Assembly: GCA_910579755.1 (NCBI GenBank)
Contig: CAJTVB010000013.1
Location: 39,876 to 103,875 of the forward strand
Direction: 5' to 3'
Length of the DNA: 64,000 bases
Source of the DNA: an uncultured Acetatifactor sp.
Lineage (GTDB): Bacteria; Bacillota; Clostridia; Lachnospirales; Lachnospiraceae
The notes under the pieces were generated by a model, which was not told the DNA's origin, did not search any database, and saw only the letters and a list, made by a program, of their open reading frames with translations. Position 1 is the stretch's first letter. Every line of letters begins with the position of its first letter. The translations under genes were made by a program, and so were the position numbers. This document shows positions 52,686 through 62,125 of the stretch, one piece after another.

Positions 52686-53204
52686 TTATCCTCGGTAGGA
52701 CAATCGGATTCGGTCAGCGATCAGCGCAATAAACTCGGAATTGGTGGGTTTTCCCTTTCCCGTGTCAATGGTATAGCCAAACAGTGCGTCCAGCGTTTCC
52801 ATGCGTCCTCTGCTCCAGGCCACCTCAATGGCGTGCCGGATGGCCCGTTCCACTCTGCTGGGCGTAGTCTGGAACCGTTTCGCAATGGTGGGATACAAAA
52901 TTTTCGTGATCGAGCTGATCATTCCCGGATCCTCCACGGACATCATGATAGCCTCCCGAAGGTACTGATAGCCCTTGATATGGGCAGGCACCCCGATCTC
53001 ATGAATCATGTCCGTCACATCCTGCTCCAGATCTCTGGCCGGCTCCTTCCGAACCGTTGTCTCCCTGACCGGATCTGCACCCTCTCCCTTTGCCGAGGGA
53101 ACCGTAATCATAATCTGAAATTCCTTGTTGGCGCTCATCAGATCTCCCAAAATCTTGTATATTTTCTCATTATCCTTCGCAGTCGTAATGTTCAGTTGTT
53201 CCAT
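52686..53204 (-). CDS. Receiver-less Spo0A-type DNA-binding protein
   Basis: 172 aa. Residues about 60-172 match the Spo0A C-terminal effector domain closely: [20 protein letters not shown], then LYPTIAKRF, the recognition helix [18 protein letters not shown] and [16 protein letters not shown]. The phosphoacceptor receiver domain is absent: residues 1-57 are a short non-homologous segment. The ATG at 53204 has GGAGG about 9 nt upstream; 37 further codons are open but do not encode a receiver. It would bind 0A-box DNA without phosphorelay control. Promoter TTGCTG-18-TATAAT lies at 53343-53314. Confidence 0.9.
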   Translation of the reverse strand: MEQLNITTAKDNEKIYKILGDLMSANKEFQIMITVPSAKGEGADPVRETTVRKEPARDLEQDVTDMIHEIGVPAHIKGYQYLREAIMMSVEDPGMISSITKILYPTIAKRFQTTPSRVERAIRHAIEVAWSRGRMETLDALFGYTIDTGKGKPTNSEFIALIADRIRLSYRG

Positions 53205-53570
53205 CAATACGCACCTCCACACCAAAATTTGCGCCGCCTGGTCAAATTTTCCCGCGGTACTCCAGCACCGCAAGGCGCATCCCGTTGCAAATTGTCTAAA
53301 TAAGCACTTTTCCATTATAAAAGAGAAATGTTTGATACAGCAACCGAAACCCGCCGCGGTATTCTCCTTCCTGCGGCAAGATGGGCCATAATCCCTCCTC
53401 TTACTGCGATCTTCTTCATTATTTTTCCAAAAAAACTATATTTCGTGTTTCTTTTTCCGACACGGCAGCCTCTTGACATCCGCCCCAAAAGAAGTCAAAA
53501 TAATGTTGAAGAAAGGCAGTGCCTGAGAGGATGGCCGAATCGCTGCGGCGGCAGAAAGGATCGGAGAAGC
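53205..53570. other. 366-nt divergent intergenic region
   Basis: The minus strand holds TTGCTG (53343-53338), an 18-nt spacer and TATAAT (53319-53314), the likely promoter of the receiver-less Spo0A gene. The plus strand has TTGACA at 53473 but no good -10 at normal spacing before holA. I see nothing else of note. Confidence 0.5.
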
Positions 53571-54545
53571 ATGAAACAGATTAACGAGGATATCAGGCAG
53601 GAAAATTTTAAACAGGTATATCTTCTATACGGGGAAGAGCGGTATCTCCGCAGACAATATCGGGACCGGCTGCAAAAGGCTCTGTGCAGTGAAGGCGACT
53701 CCATGAACACACACTTTTATGACGGTAAAAACATTTCTGTGGGAGAAATCATCGATTTAGCGGAAACCCTGCCCTTTCTGGCCCCCCGCAGAGTTATTTT
53801 CATCAACGACAGCAAACTATTCAAGACCGGCGGGGAAAAAATGGCCGAATATCTGGCCTCCCCCAACGAAACCACCTTTTTCGTGTTTACGGAAAGCGAA
53901 GTAGATAAGCGCAGTAAGCTGTATAAAACCGTACAATCCCGGGGATATGCGACAGAATTCACGGTGCAGAACGAAAATACGCTCATGCGCTGGGCGGCAG
54001 GAATACTTTCCAGAGATCAAAAGAAGATTACAGAGAATACGCTTCGGCTGCTCCTTTCCAAAACCGGCTCCGATATGGAAAATATCCAGATGGAGCTGGA
54101 GAAGCTGACCTGCTACTGTCTGAATCGGGAGGTGATCACCGACCAGGATGTAGAAGCGGTCTGCGCCACCCGCATCAGCAGCCATATTTTTGATATGATC
54201 GATGCCATTGCCGGCCGCCAGCAGAAGCGCGCCCTGGAGCTTTATTATGACCTGCTGGCATTGAAGGAGCCTCCTATGCGGATTCTGTTTCTCATCGCCC
54301 GGCAATGCAATATGCTGCTACAGACAAAGGAACTGAAATCCAAGGGCTATGACAACCGCACCGTGGCATCAAAGCTTGGGACAGCTCCCTTTGTGGCGGG
54401 AAAATATCTGACCCAGGCTTCCCGATTTAAGACTTCCGTTCTGCGCAGTGCAGTCTCCCAATGTGTGGAAATGGAGGAAGCCGTGAAAACCGGGCGCATG
54501 AATGATGTGATGAGCGTGGAAATCCTGATTCTGTCAGTGCTGTAG
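53571..54545 (+). CDS. holA: DNA polymerase III delta subunit
   Basis: 324 aa. KQVYLLYGEERYLRRQYRDRL at the start, EIIDLAETLPFLAPRRVIFIND, FDMIDAIAGRQQKRALELYYDLL and the AxQxNMLLQ-like C-terminal block match HolA. Delta opens the sliding clamp in the clamp loader. The ATG at 53571 follows GGAG by 4 nt; 81 upstream codons are open but unrelated. It converges with comEC, with a 12-nt overlap of the two stop regions, the usual holA-comEC neighbourhood. Confidence 0.93.
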   Translation: MKQINEDIRQENFKQVYLLYGEERYLRRQYRDRLQKALCSEGDSMNTHFYDGKNISVGEIIDLAETLPFLAPRRVIFINDSKLFKTGGEKMAEYLASPNETTFFVFTESEVDKRSKLYKTVQSRGYATEFTVQNENTLMRWAAGILSRDQKKITENTLRLLLSKTGSDMENIQMELEKLTCYCLNREVITDQDVEAVCATRISSHIFDMIDAIAGRQQKRALELYYDLLALKEPPMRILFLIARQCNMLLQTKELKSKGYDNRTVASKLGTAPFVAGKYLTQASRFKTSVLRSAVSQCVEMEEAVKTGRMNDVMSVEILILSVL

Positions 54546-56954
54546 CCAGGATCTGATCTCCACTCCGTTTTTCCGAAAGCATATGATAACCGCGCCGGAA
54601 TGATCCGTGCGCAGAATCCTGACGTCCTGCTCAGCCAGGCGTTCCAGCAGTTCCTCATGGGGATGCCCGTAACGGTTGTTTCTGCCGCAGGATATGAGGG
54701 CTGCCGCAGGAGCCGCCTGCTCCAAAAACTCCCGGCCCGTAGAGCCCCGGGAGCCGTGATGGGCGGCTTTCAGCACCGTTACCCCGTGGATCTTTCTTTC
54801 CTTTAACGCCCTCAGCAATTCCTTTTCCCCCTCTCCCTCCACGTCGCCGGTAAGCAAAAGTGTCCAGGGAGATAAAGTCTCTCCCTTGTCCCTGATCAAT
54901 TCCACATAAATACACTCCGAACCGGCATTTCCCTCCCCTTCCGGGAAGTCCTTTGCCGGATGCAGGCAGAGAAATCTTGCCGTTCTGCATTCCCAGGTAT
55001 CCCCTGCCGCCAGATATCGGATGGCAGGCCCCTTTCCCGAAAAATTCTCCGCCGCCTCCAGCACCTGCCGCCAGCCTGAACACCCATCCCCGCTCTGCGC
55101 TGTCTTTATGTTTCCCAGATCCGCAGACGCAGCCCCGGCAGGCAGTACCAGCTGTTCCACCCTGATACCATTCCATTCGCCCAACTCCAAAAGCTCCTGA
55201 ATCCCGTTTACATGATCCGCGTCCGCATGGGAAAGAAATACCGCATCCAGCCTGTGGATTCCATAATATTTCAGGCAGGGAAGCAGCACATACCTTCCCA
55301 CATTTTTGCGGCTGCTGCTCCCGCAGTCAAAGAGATAGTTCTGTCCTGATGCCGTCTGCATCAGGATACAGTCTCCCTGCCCCACATCCAGAAAAATCAC
55401 CCGGTTTACGGCTCCCGGCCTGAGATTCAGCACCAGCACAGCCGCCAGCACCATCCCGCCGGCATACAGACCAGGCTTCCGCCGCCGGGCCTTCTGCCCG
55501 CCAAAGATCCGCCCTGAGACTGCCCCTCCCGCAGCTTTCACACGGCCCGGCTTGATCTGGTCCGATTTCATCCGGTCCCATTTGCCTTGATGAAACTTTG
55601 TCCACGGGCCTTCCACAGAAGCTGTCCGATACCAGCGCGCAAAGGCTGTAGTTCCCAGAAGCATCCCGTAATACAGTGTCACCTGCCATAAATCAGGCCG
55701 GCCCGGATTCCAGGTGCAGAATGGCAGACTGTGGAAAAATCCGCACAGAATATCATATCCCTGAAGCACCATACAGTCAAAATTCCCCAGCAGCTCCAGC
55801 CCCGGTATCAGCATAGCTGCAAGTCCGGTAATAATCAGCGGTTTCATAAAGGGGATCACCAATAGATTAACCATGATTCCATAAACTGGTATCTCCTGGT
55901 AAAACCACAATTGCACAGGCATCGAAGCCAGAGTAACGGACAGACTTACCCCCACAGCCTGCCCCAGCTTTTTTGTTTTCCATTCCGGAAACAGCCCGGG
56001 ATACACCACACCGATTCCCAGCAGAGAGGTATAGGACAGCAAAAAACCGGCATTCTGCAGATAAAAAGGATTCCAAAGTGTCATCAGCGCCGCCATCACT
56101 CCAAGGGCCGTAAGCATATCGTAGGTTCTGCCCAGGACTTCTCCCAGCATCCGAATCAGATACATGCCGATGGCCCGGCAGGCGGACACCCCGAATCCTG
56201 TCATACATCCATACAACAGCAAAACTGCGCTTCCCGCAAGGGCCGCCGGTGTCACAGGCAGTCCCATCCGCCGCAGCAGCCTGTAGACACTCATGCCGAT
56301 AATGGTGATGTGAAGGGAGGATATACTCAAAATATGCAGAATACCGGTCCGCTTGTATAAATCCTTTCGCTCCTGGTCCAGGCCGCCCCGTTCCCCCAGC
56401 AGCAAAGCGCTCATGGTTCCCGCTTCCTTCTCGGGAAAAATGCAGTATAGTCTTTGACAAAAATATTCCTTTATCCGAAAAACCCCTTCCCTCAGGGGCC
56501 AATATGCACTTCCCAGGGACTGAAGACGCGCCTCGCGAAGCCTTCCGCAGATCCCCAGGGATTGATAATAGACGGCCTGGTCAAATTCTCCCGGATTGGA
56601 GGCCCGGGAAAAAGACACAAAATTTCCCCCGACCCTGACCCGGCTTCCCAGAGGAATGTCCTGGAGGCTTTGGTCCTGTGCCAGTTCACATATAAGATTT
56701 TCCTTAATTGGAATCAGTTGTTCCGAATCGTCAGAATCCTTTGAGCCTTCTGAAGGCTTGGAAATTACAAGAAATACAGATTTGAGATAGATTTTTTGAT
56801 CTTCCTTCTGGTATACCTGGCCGATGACCGTGGGCATATACACGGCACCCAGGGTCTGCGCCCCGGCGCCGCCCGGCTCACAATTGCCGATTTTAAGCCT
56901 GATCGCCGCAAAAATCACCAGACACAGGGCCACCAGAAACAGTGGCCGCCGCAT
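54534..56954 (-). CDS. comEC: ComEC/Rec2 DNA-uptake channel protein
   Basis: 806 aa with all three expected parts: an N-terminal soluble domain (about 30-170), a membrane competence domain with HILSISSLHITIIGMS near residue 210 (usual HLLAISGLH), and a C-terminal metallo-beta-lactamase-like domain (LDVGQGDCILMQT, then LSHADADHVNGI). In competent bacteria it passes single-stranded DNA across the membrane. The SD is AGGAGG. comEA is not in this window. The third domain keeps the HADADH metal motif, so it could be an active nuclease. Confidence 0.94.
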   Translation of the reverse strand: MRRPLFLVALCLVIFAAIRLKIGNCEPGGAGAQTLGAVYMPTVIGQVYQKEDQKIYLKSVFLVISKPSEGSKDSDDSEQLIPIKENLICELAQDQSLQDIPLGSRVRVGGNFVSFSRASNPGEFDQAVYYQSLGICGRLREARLQSLGSAYWPLREGVFRIKEYFCQRLYCIFPEKEAGTMSALLLGERGGLDQERKDLYKRTGILHILSISSLHITIIGMSVYRLLRRMGLPVTPAALAGSAVLLLYGCMTGFGVSACRAIGMYLIRMLGEVLGRTYDMLTALGVMAALMTLWNPFYLQNAGFLLSYTSLLGIGVVYPGLFPEWKTKKLGQAVGVSLSVTLASMPVQLWFYQEIPVYGIMVNLLVIPFMKPLIITGLAAMLIPGLELLGNFDCMVLQGYDILCGFFHSLPFCTWNPGRPDLWQVTLYYGMLLGTTAFARWYRTASVEGPWTKFHQGKWDRMKSDQIKPGRVKAAGGAVSGRIFGGQKARRRKPGLYAGGMVLAAVLVLNLRPGAVNRVIFLDVGQGDCILMQTASGQNYLFDCGSSSRKNVGRYVLLPCLKYYGIHRLDAVFLSHADADHVNGIQELLELGEWNGIRVEQLVLPAGAASADLGNIKTAQSGDGCSGWRQVLEAAENFSGKGPAIRYLAAGDTWECRTARFLCLHPAKDFPEGEGNAGSECIYVELIRDKGETLSPWTLLLTGDVEGEGEKELLRALKERKIHGVTVLKAAHHGSRGSTGREFLEQAAPAAALISCGRNNRYGHPHEELLERLAEQDVRILRTDHSGAVIICFRKNGVEIRSWLQH

Positions 56955-56984
56955 AAGTCCCCTCCTTTGTTCTCCAAAACCTCC

Positions 56985-57764
56985 CTAATGAAGCTTTCTC
57001 TCTCCCCGTTTCACCGTGACAAACAGCAGGATTCCCGTGATCGCCCCCAACAGTAAAAAGGACTGAATCATAGGCATAAAGTTATAGCTTTCCCCTTTCC
57101 ACACCGTATAGAAATCACGATTGATATAAGTAACCGGAAGCATCCTGGCAAACAGCTGCATAACGCCCGGCATTTTGTCATAGCTGATCCCCATCATGCC
57201 TCCCAGAATCATAAAAACAAAATACAATATCATGGTCACACAATAAGTGAGTCCAAACCTTCTGATCAGAGACGCAATCCCGTGGGCCAGACAGAACATC
57301 ATGACACTGAAAACCACCATGCATAAAATATAAATCAAAAGCCCTGATGTCCTGGGAGATTCAACACCCACCACTATATATCCTGCCGCAAAGTAGATAC
57401 CGAACGCCAGCAGCATGAAAATTCCTTCCGCAAGGATGCGGTTGCACATGCTGACACCGGGCATGATACCGAACAGCTCCATCCTCTGCGGAATTCCCTT
57501 CTCCAGCTCCTGGGCATGAGAAATTCCGTATCCCATCAGCACGGTAGCCATAGGGATCATGGCTCCGATCCCCAGGAATACGGAGGTGGCCATGGAAGCA
57601 TACAGCGTACCCTCTGCCATTTCTGCGGCAACAGACCGGCAGATCAATATCATCATAAAAACCGGCATTCCCACTCCAAAAATGTGTATATATGGATTTC
57701 CTATGACATTGCGGAATTCGAACGACAGCATCTGAACCGTAATCAACCTTTTCCTGTTTCTCAT
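56985..57764 (-). CDS. ABC-2 type permease
   Basis: 259 aa with six membrane segments of the ABC-2 layout (VIGNPYIHIFGVGMPVFM, MATVLMGYGISHAQELEKGIPQR and a C-terminal pair). Its start overlaps the ATPase stop as ATGA. It follows the response regulator, histidine kinase and ATPase genes on the same strand, so the four may respond to and export or resist one compound, as in peptide-antibiotic detoxification systems. The cargo is unknown. Confidence 0.8.
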   Translation of the reverse strand: MRNRKRLITVQMLSFEFRNVIGNPYIHIFGVGMPVFMMILICRSVAAEMAEGTLYASMATSVFLGIGAMIPMATVLMGYGISHAQELEKGIPQRMELFGIMPGVSMCNRILAEGIFMLLAFGIYFAAGYIVVGVESPRTSGLLIYILCMVVFSVMMFCLAHGIASLIRRFGLTYCVTMILYFVFMILGGMMGISYDKMPGVMQLFARMLPVTYINRDFYTVWKGESYNFMPMIQSFLLLGAITGILLFVTVKRGERKLH

Positions 57765-58639
57765 TTTGCTTCCTCCTCCCCCACCCGGGATGCCCTTGCG
57801 TTTATATAGATCATCTCTATATCACTGTTGCTGCGCTTGTAATTTACATTGTTTTGCAAAAGCAGCCTGCTGACCTGTTCCTCCTGTTCCTGAGTTTCAC
57901 AGGACACCGCCAAAAGATGCGCCGGCGAGGCAAGTTTTTTATTCTTCTCCAAAAAGCTGCGGTTTCTCTCACAATTGTCAGTGACGATCACCGCTCTGCC
58001 GCAATATTTCCGGAACAGATCCTCCTTTCTGCCATAATCGATAACCTTTCCTTTATCTAAAATCAAAAGCTTATCCGCCAGCATCTCCAGCTCCTCATAG
58101 TAATGAGAAACAATCACAAGACTGGCAGGCTTATCCCGATACCATTCTGTCAGCTTTTCCACCAGCTTCTGCCTGGTCTCAAAATCCAGCCCGGAGGTTA
58201 CTTCATCATAAAAGGTCAGCTCTGCATTCTGCATCATCACCAAAATAATGGTAAACCTCTGTTTCTGTCCGCCGGAAAGCTTCGTATATTTCTTTCTCAG
58301 ACAGTCCTCAAACTCAAAATACGAAATCAGCTCCTGCAGTCTGGTATTCCCGGTTATCCTGGTTCCCAGAATCGCCTCCATAATGTACTTCACCGGCATG
58401 GAGTCAGTATACTCGTTAAACTGCATATGAACCGCCATCTCTTCCGGCTTCAGCCCGGATTTTATCATCCCCTGGTAGGGAGTCAGGCCCAGAATGCTTT
58501 TGATCAGGGTAGTCTTGCCCGCTCCGTTGGAGCCGATCACGCCGATGCGGTCCCCCTCCTCCACACGCAGCGTTTCCGTTATGGAAAGCGCCGTCTCCTG
58601 ACCATAGCGAACCGTCAGATTCTCAATCGACAACAGCAT
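57761..58639 (-). CDS. ABC transporter ATP-binding protein
   Basis: 292 aa. Walker A is GSNGAGKTT (about residues 35-43), signature LSGGQKQRF, Walker B LTFYDEVTSGLD (FYDEV rather than LLDEP) and H-loop VSHYYEEL. After the ATPase core comes a C-terminal extension of about 80 residues (SHYYE... to the end) that is not part of the standard fold. It pairs with the ABC-2 permease. It starts 60 nt after the histidine kinase gene. GAGGACG lies upstream of the ATG. Confidence 0.88.
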   Translation of the reverse strand: MLLSIENLTVRYGQETALSITETLRVEEGDRIGVIGSNGAGKTTLIKSILGLTPYQGMIKSGLKPEEMAVHMQFNEYTDSMPVKYIMEAILGTRITGNTRLQELISYFEFEDCLRKKYTKLSGGQKQRFTIILVMMQNAELTFYDEVTSGLDFETRQKLVEKLTEWYRDKPASLVIVSHYYEELEMLADKLLILDKGKVIDYGRKEDLFRKYCGRAVIVTDNCERNRSFLEKNKKLASPAHLLAVSCETQEQEEQVSRLLLQNNVNYKRSNSDIEMIYINARASRVGEEEAK

Positions 58640-58698
58640 GCTCTCACGTCCTCTCTTCCTTCTTTGAGTGCTGGGAAGATATTACTCCCCGGCTGTTA

Positions 58699-60444
58699 TC
58701 AGTCTATCAGATCCGTATGAATTTCCGATGAAGATGCGGTGAAAATTGTCTGCAGGATTTCCGTCTCTACTCCCTCCTCCACATTGCGCACCGAAAGATC
58801 CGCATGAAGTTTTTTTGCATAATAGTCTGCAATATACAGCCCCAGTCCGTGGCTTCCCACTCCCAGGCTGCCGGACTGTGAGCCGCCGCCAAAACCACTG
58901 CTCTCCTTATCGCTGCCAGGCCTGTCAGCCTCCGGGCCGCAAAACCCGAAAGAACTGCCGGCCCCTGCATTCCCGCTCACAAAAGGCTCGAAAATATGAG
59001 GAAGCAGCTCCTGAGAAATCCAGACACCGAAATTGGTGATCCGAACTCCTGCCCTCTGCCCGTCCTGTATCAGGCATACTGCTATTCTGCCCTCCCTTGG
59101 CGTGTATTTCACGGCATTGGAAAGCAGGTTGTCCAGAATTTGGGTAAAAAGGGCCTCATCGGTACAGATCTCCAGACCTTCCTCTCCCTCTAATTCTATC
59201 CGAAGCTTCCTGTCTGCCGCCAGAGCCGCAAGGGTCTCCAGCCTGTTCTTTACCAATGTCCCTACGTCTATGACCTGCAGATGCATATGTTCTGTGCAAT
59301 GGCCCAAAAACAAAATATCCTCCACCATTTTTTTCATGGAAAGAAGCTGTTCCTTGACCCTTGGCAGATTTGCCTGGGTATCCTTATACCGCCCTATCTG
59401 ATGGATCATACCGTCCACCAGCAAAAGAGCCGCCGCTATAGGCGTCTTCAATTGGTGGGAGGAAGCCCTCAAAAAAACCTCCTGCCGCTGATTCTCCTCT
59501 GCCAGCTGAGCGTTTTTTACTTCCAGCTGACTGTAGCTTTCCCGGATTCTCCCGTACAGGTCGTCCAAAGTATCCGCCAATTCCCCCACTTCGTCCCGCC
59601 GATGTTCCTGCCCTTCCCACATCCTTTTCACGGAAAAATCCTGGGAATATTTCATCTGCTCCGTATGCCGTACCAGCTCCACAATGGGCGACACGATTCC
59701 CCGGGAATAGATCCGGGAAAACAGCAGCACCAGAAGGAATATCACCGCCCCCAGCATGGGCAGACTCATCAACACCACCGGCCGGATCTCCTGAATCTCC
59801 GGAGTCACCACCGGCAGCAGAGAAATCACCAGACTGTCCGATGTCTTCTCCATCGCCATATAGTTTACATAGTGATTCTCCGAATCCTCAATCCCCGCTT
59901 CCAGAATCAGCATGCTGTCCGTATAAATATGAAGCTTTGCAGTCTCATTCTTATATTCCTGCTCCAGCTCCTGTGTGTACAACAGCCGGATCTCCACCGG
60001 CAGCTGCGTCTCCTGCAGAAGGCTTTCCAGAACCTCCCAAAGCTCCTCCACCTCCCGTTCCAGTTCCTGTCTGTCAGAGTCCTTCCAGCCCACCCCTGCC
60101 AGAGAATCGTTCAGGATATCTCTGCAGCGCTGCAGGATTTCCTGCAGCCGCCTCTCCCGAAGAAGAATCTCTGCCGAAAAAGTCTTTCCCGTGACCCTGA
60201 TCAAATTTCCCTCATCCGGTATCTCCATGGAAAAGCAGGCTGTAACGTTTTTCACCCGCACCCCTTGATAGCTTCCGGTTTCCACATAAGCCCTGTGCTG
60301 CTCTCTAATGGATTCCAGATTCTGTTCCATCACGTGGTCCACATAAAGGGAAGGCAGCATCCAGCAAAAATATCCGGCCAGAAGCGCCAGCATAATTCCG
60401 GCCAGCGCCAGACTGTAAATCAGATTTTTCCGCCCCAGCTTCAT
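58699..60444 (-). CDS. Sensor histidine kinase with an enlarged ATP lid
   Basis: 581 aa. Two membrane segments (about 8-30 and 225-248) enclose a large outside domain with a coiled coil; HAMP follows, then the dimer domain with H in SSHQLKTPIAA (about 341). The HATPase domain has the N box (DNLLSNAVKY) and the G2 block HGLGLYIAD. Between FEPF (485) and GLGL (533) lies a Gly/Ser-rich stretch of about 47 residues, around 29 more than in the other kinase of this window. The ATGA overlap with the response regulator gene shows coupling. The SD is inside the regulator gene. Confidence 0.93.
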   Translation of the reverse strand: MKLGRKNLIYSLALAGIMLALLAGYFCWMLPSLYVDHVMEQNLESIREQHRAYVETGSYQGVRVKNVTACFSMEIPDEGNLIRVTGKTFSAEILLRERRLQEILQRCRDILNDSLAGVGWKDSDRQELEREVEELWEVLESLLQETQLPVEIRLLYTQELEQEYKNETAKLHIYTDSMLILEAGIEDSENHYVNYMAMEKTSDSLVISLLPVVTPEIQEIRPVVLMSLPMLGAVIFLLVLLFSRIYSRGIVSPIVELVRHTEQMKYSQDFSVKRMWEGQEHRRDEVGELADTLDDLYGRIRESYSQLEVKNAQLAEENQRQEVFLRASSHQLKTPIAAALLLVDGMIHQIGRYKDTQANLPRVKEQLLSMKKMVEDILFLGHCTEHMHLQVIDVGTLVKNRLETLAALAADRKLRIELEGEEGLEICTDEALFTQILDNLLSNAVKYTPREGRIAVCLIQDGQRAGVRITNFGVWISQELLPHIFEPFVSGNAGAGSSFGFCGPEADRPGSDKESSGFGGGSQSGSLGVGSHGLGLYIADYYAKKLHADLSVRNVEEGVETEILQTIFTASSSEIHTDLID

Positions 60445-61109
60445 ATGCGGCCTGCTTCCTGGTCAAACTGATATCCCACTCCGATAACCGTCCTGATGCA
60501 GGATATGGGAAGCTTTTTCCGCAGATTTTTCACATGAGCGTCTATAATCCTGTCATTGCCGATATAGTCTTCGTTAAAAATGCTTAAGATCAGCTGTTCT
60601 CTGGTAAAGACCCTGCCCGGCTCGCTGTACAGCGTCTGCAGCAAAAGATACTCGCTGAGGGTAAGAGGCAGCTTTTTCCCCTGATAAAAGGCACAGTACG
60701 CCTCCTGCTTAAGCACCAGTCCCTCTCTGCTCTCCTCCCCGCCGTTTCCCGCCGTGCGCCGAAGAATCGTCTCCATTCTTTTAAGAAGAATAATGGGAGA
60801 AACCGGCTTGATCACGTAATCATCAGCATATAAGTTAAAGGCCTTCAGCTGCGTCTGTTCGTCCTCCAGGGCAGTCAGCATAATAACCCCTGTTCCTTTG
60901 CCGGTTTCCCGGATATACTGCAGTATTTCAAAACCATCAGCCCCCGGAACACAAATATCCAAAACCGCCAGATCAAAGGACTGATCCTCCAGGAGCTTTA
61001 GGGCAATATCTCCTCTCCCCACTCCCGTGACCTCATATCCCGACAGCTGCATATACTCGGTAAGCACCTCTCGGATTGTAGGCTCATCCTCCACAAAAAG
61101 CACCTTCAT
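60441..61109 (-). CDS. OmpR-type response regulator
   Basis: 222 aa from the ATG at 61109 (MKVLFVEDEPTIREVL), 7 nt after GGGAG. The receiver is canonical: E8-D9 acidic pair, phosphoacceptor Asp in LAVLDICVPG, Lys in YVIKPVSP. The C-terminal winged helix (LTLSEYLLLQTLYSEPGRVF) binds DNA. It is the partner of the overlapping histidine kinase and probably controls the ABC-2 transporter genes downstream. It starts 69 nt after the GerMN lipoprotein gene. Confidence 0.95.
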   Translation of the reverse strand: MKVLFVEDEPTIREVLTEYMQLSGYEVTGVGRGDIALKLLEDQSFDLAVLDICVPGADGFEILQYIRETGKGTGVIMLTALEDEQTQLKAFNLYADDYVIKPVSPIILLKRMETILRRTAGNGGEESREGLVLKQEAYCAFYQGKKLPLTLSEYLLLQTLYSEPGRVFTREQLILSIFNEDYIGNDRIIDAHVKNLRKKLPISCIRTVIGVGYQFDQEAGRI

Positions 61110-61178
61110 TTGATTTCTCCCGTCTATCTGCCCAGCCGCACCTTCCGCTGATCCTGATCTCACCTGTATCCAAGGGGA

Positions 61179-62108
61179 CTACCGCTCCAGCACCGTTACA
61201 ATATCCAGATTCCTCTCGTAAGAGGCGGCGGAAAAGGAAGCGGGTACCTCGCCATTGATCAATATCTGAACCCTGTTGATGTTGCTCAGCTCCACCAGCG
61301 AATTGACAATGGCATAGATCGACAGATCCGTGGATACATTGTTCACCACAGTCAGAAAGCTCTCATCCAGATTGACATAGCAGATCCCGTCCTTTGTCAT
61401 AACATTTACGATCTTGGTAGAGGGATTTATGGAAGGATAAAGGCCTTCCACCTGTCCGGTGGGACCCGCAATCAGTTCCTCCACCACAAACCGCTCCATG
61501 GGCGTATTGGTGGAATAGTGCTTTTCCCGGTTGGCGGCAATTAGGCTGGTCCCGCTTTCATCGGCAAAATACAGCTTGATTTTAGCCAATTCATAGGTAT
61601 TGATCTCATTTCCGTCATTGTCGATAAACTGGTCGGCGCTCATCCATCCCACCTGATTATCCATACTGTCAAAAAGCTGCTCTCCTTCTACCGTAATACT
61701 TACATAGCTGATATCCGGAAGCTGTGTAAGCGTCCTGGTAATGGCCGCCCGCACCAGCACCTCCGTAATGGCCGGCAGCTCCTTGTAGGCCTTATCCACA
61801 TCGATCTGGATTCTCTCATTCTCCAGGTTTTTCCCCAGAATTTGAAAGCCCAGGGACAGAGGGGCCCTGTATTCCAGCTTATCCGGATTTGCAGAAAGAC
61901 ACTCCAGCAGCTCCTCCAGCTGCTCCTCTCCGGTCTGGGAAGTCATCTCATGGGGATGCATTTCCACCTTGGTTCCCGCATTGTTGATATAATATACCTG
62001 TATACTGTTCTCCCCACCTGTTTCCTCTTTTCCGCAGGCGGCAAACGCCAGTACGCAGAATACTGCCAGCAGAATATCCCCCCATCTGCTCCTTCCGCTT
62101 TTTTTCAC
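61179..62108 (-). CDS. GerMN-domain lipoprotein
   Basis: 309 aa. The signal ends AFAAC, a lipobox-like LAFAAC. Two GerMN domains follow: about 30-150 (IQVYYINNAGTKVEMHP and ITRTLTQLPDISYVSITVEG) and 175-300 (IKLYFADESGTSLIAANR, ERFVVEELIAGP and SIYAIVNSLVELSNINRVQILING). The domain was found in spore germination protein GerM and in lipoproteins linked to two-component sensors. It starts with GTG at 62108, after GAGGAG, 17 nt after the histidine kinase gene. The close link suggests it modulates that kinase, as LpqB does for MtrB. Confidence 0.85.
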   Translation of the reverse strand: MKKSGRSRWGDILLAVFCVLAFAACGKEETGGENSIQVYYINNAGTKVEMHPHEMTSQTGEEQLEELLECLSANPDKLEYRAPLSLGFQILGKNLENERIQIDVDKAYKELPAITEVLVRAAITRTLTQLPDISYVSITVEGEQLFDSMDNQVGWMSADQFIDNDGNEINTYELAKIKLYFADESGTSLIAANREKHYSTNTPMERFVVEELIAGPTGQVEGLYPSINPSTKIVNVMTKDGICYVNLDESFLTVVNNVSTDLSIYAIVNSLVELSNINRVQILINGEVPASFSAASYERNLDIVTVLER

Positions 62109-62125
62109 TATTCTCTCTCCTCTCC

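Noticed and set aside
53521..53570. tRNA-like string (GGATGGCCGAATC...) before holA
   Set aside because: No acceptor stem, T loop (GTTCRANNC) or anticodon stem can be formed around it.
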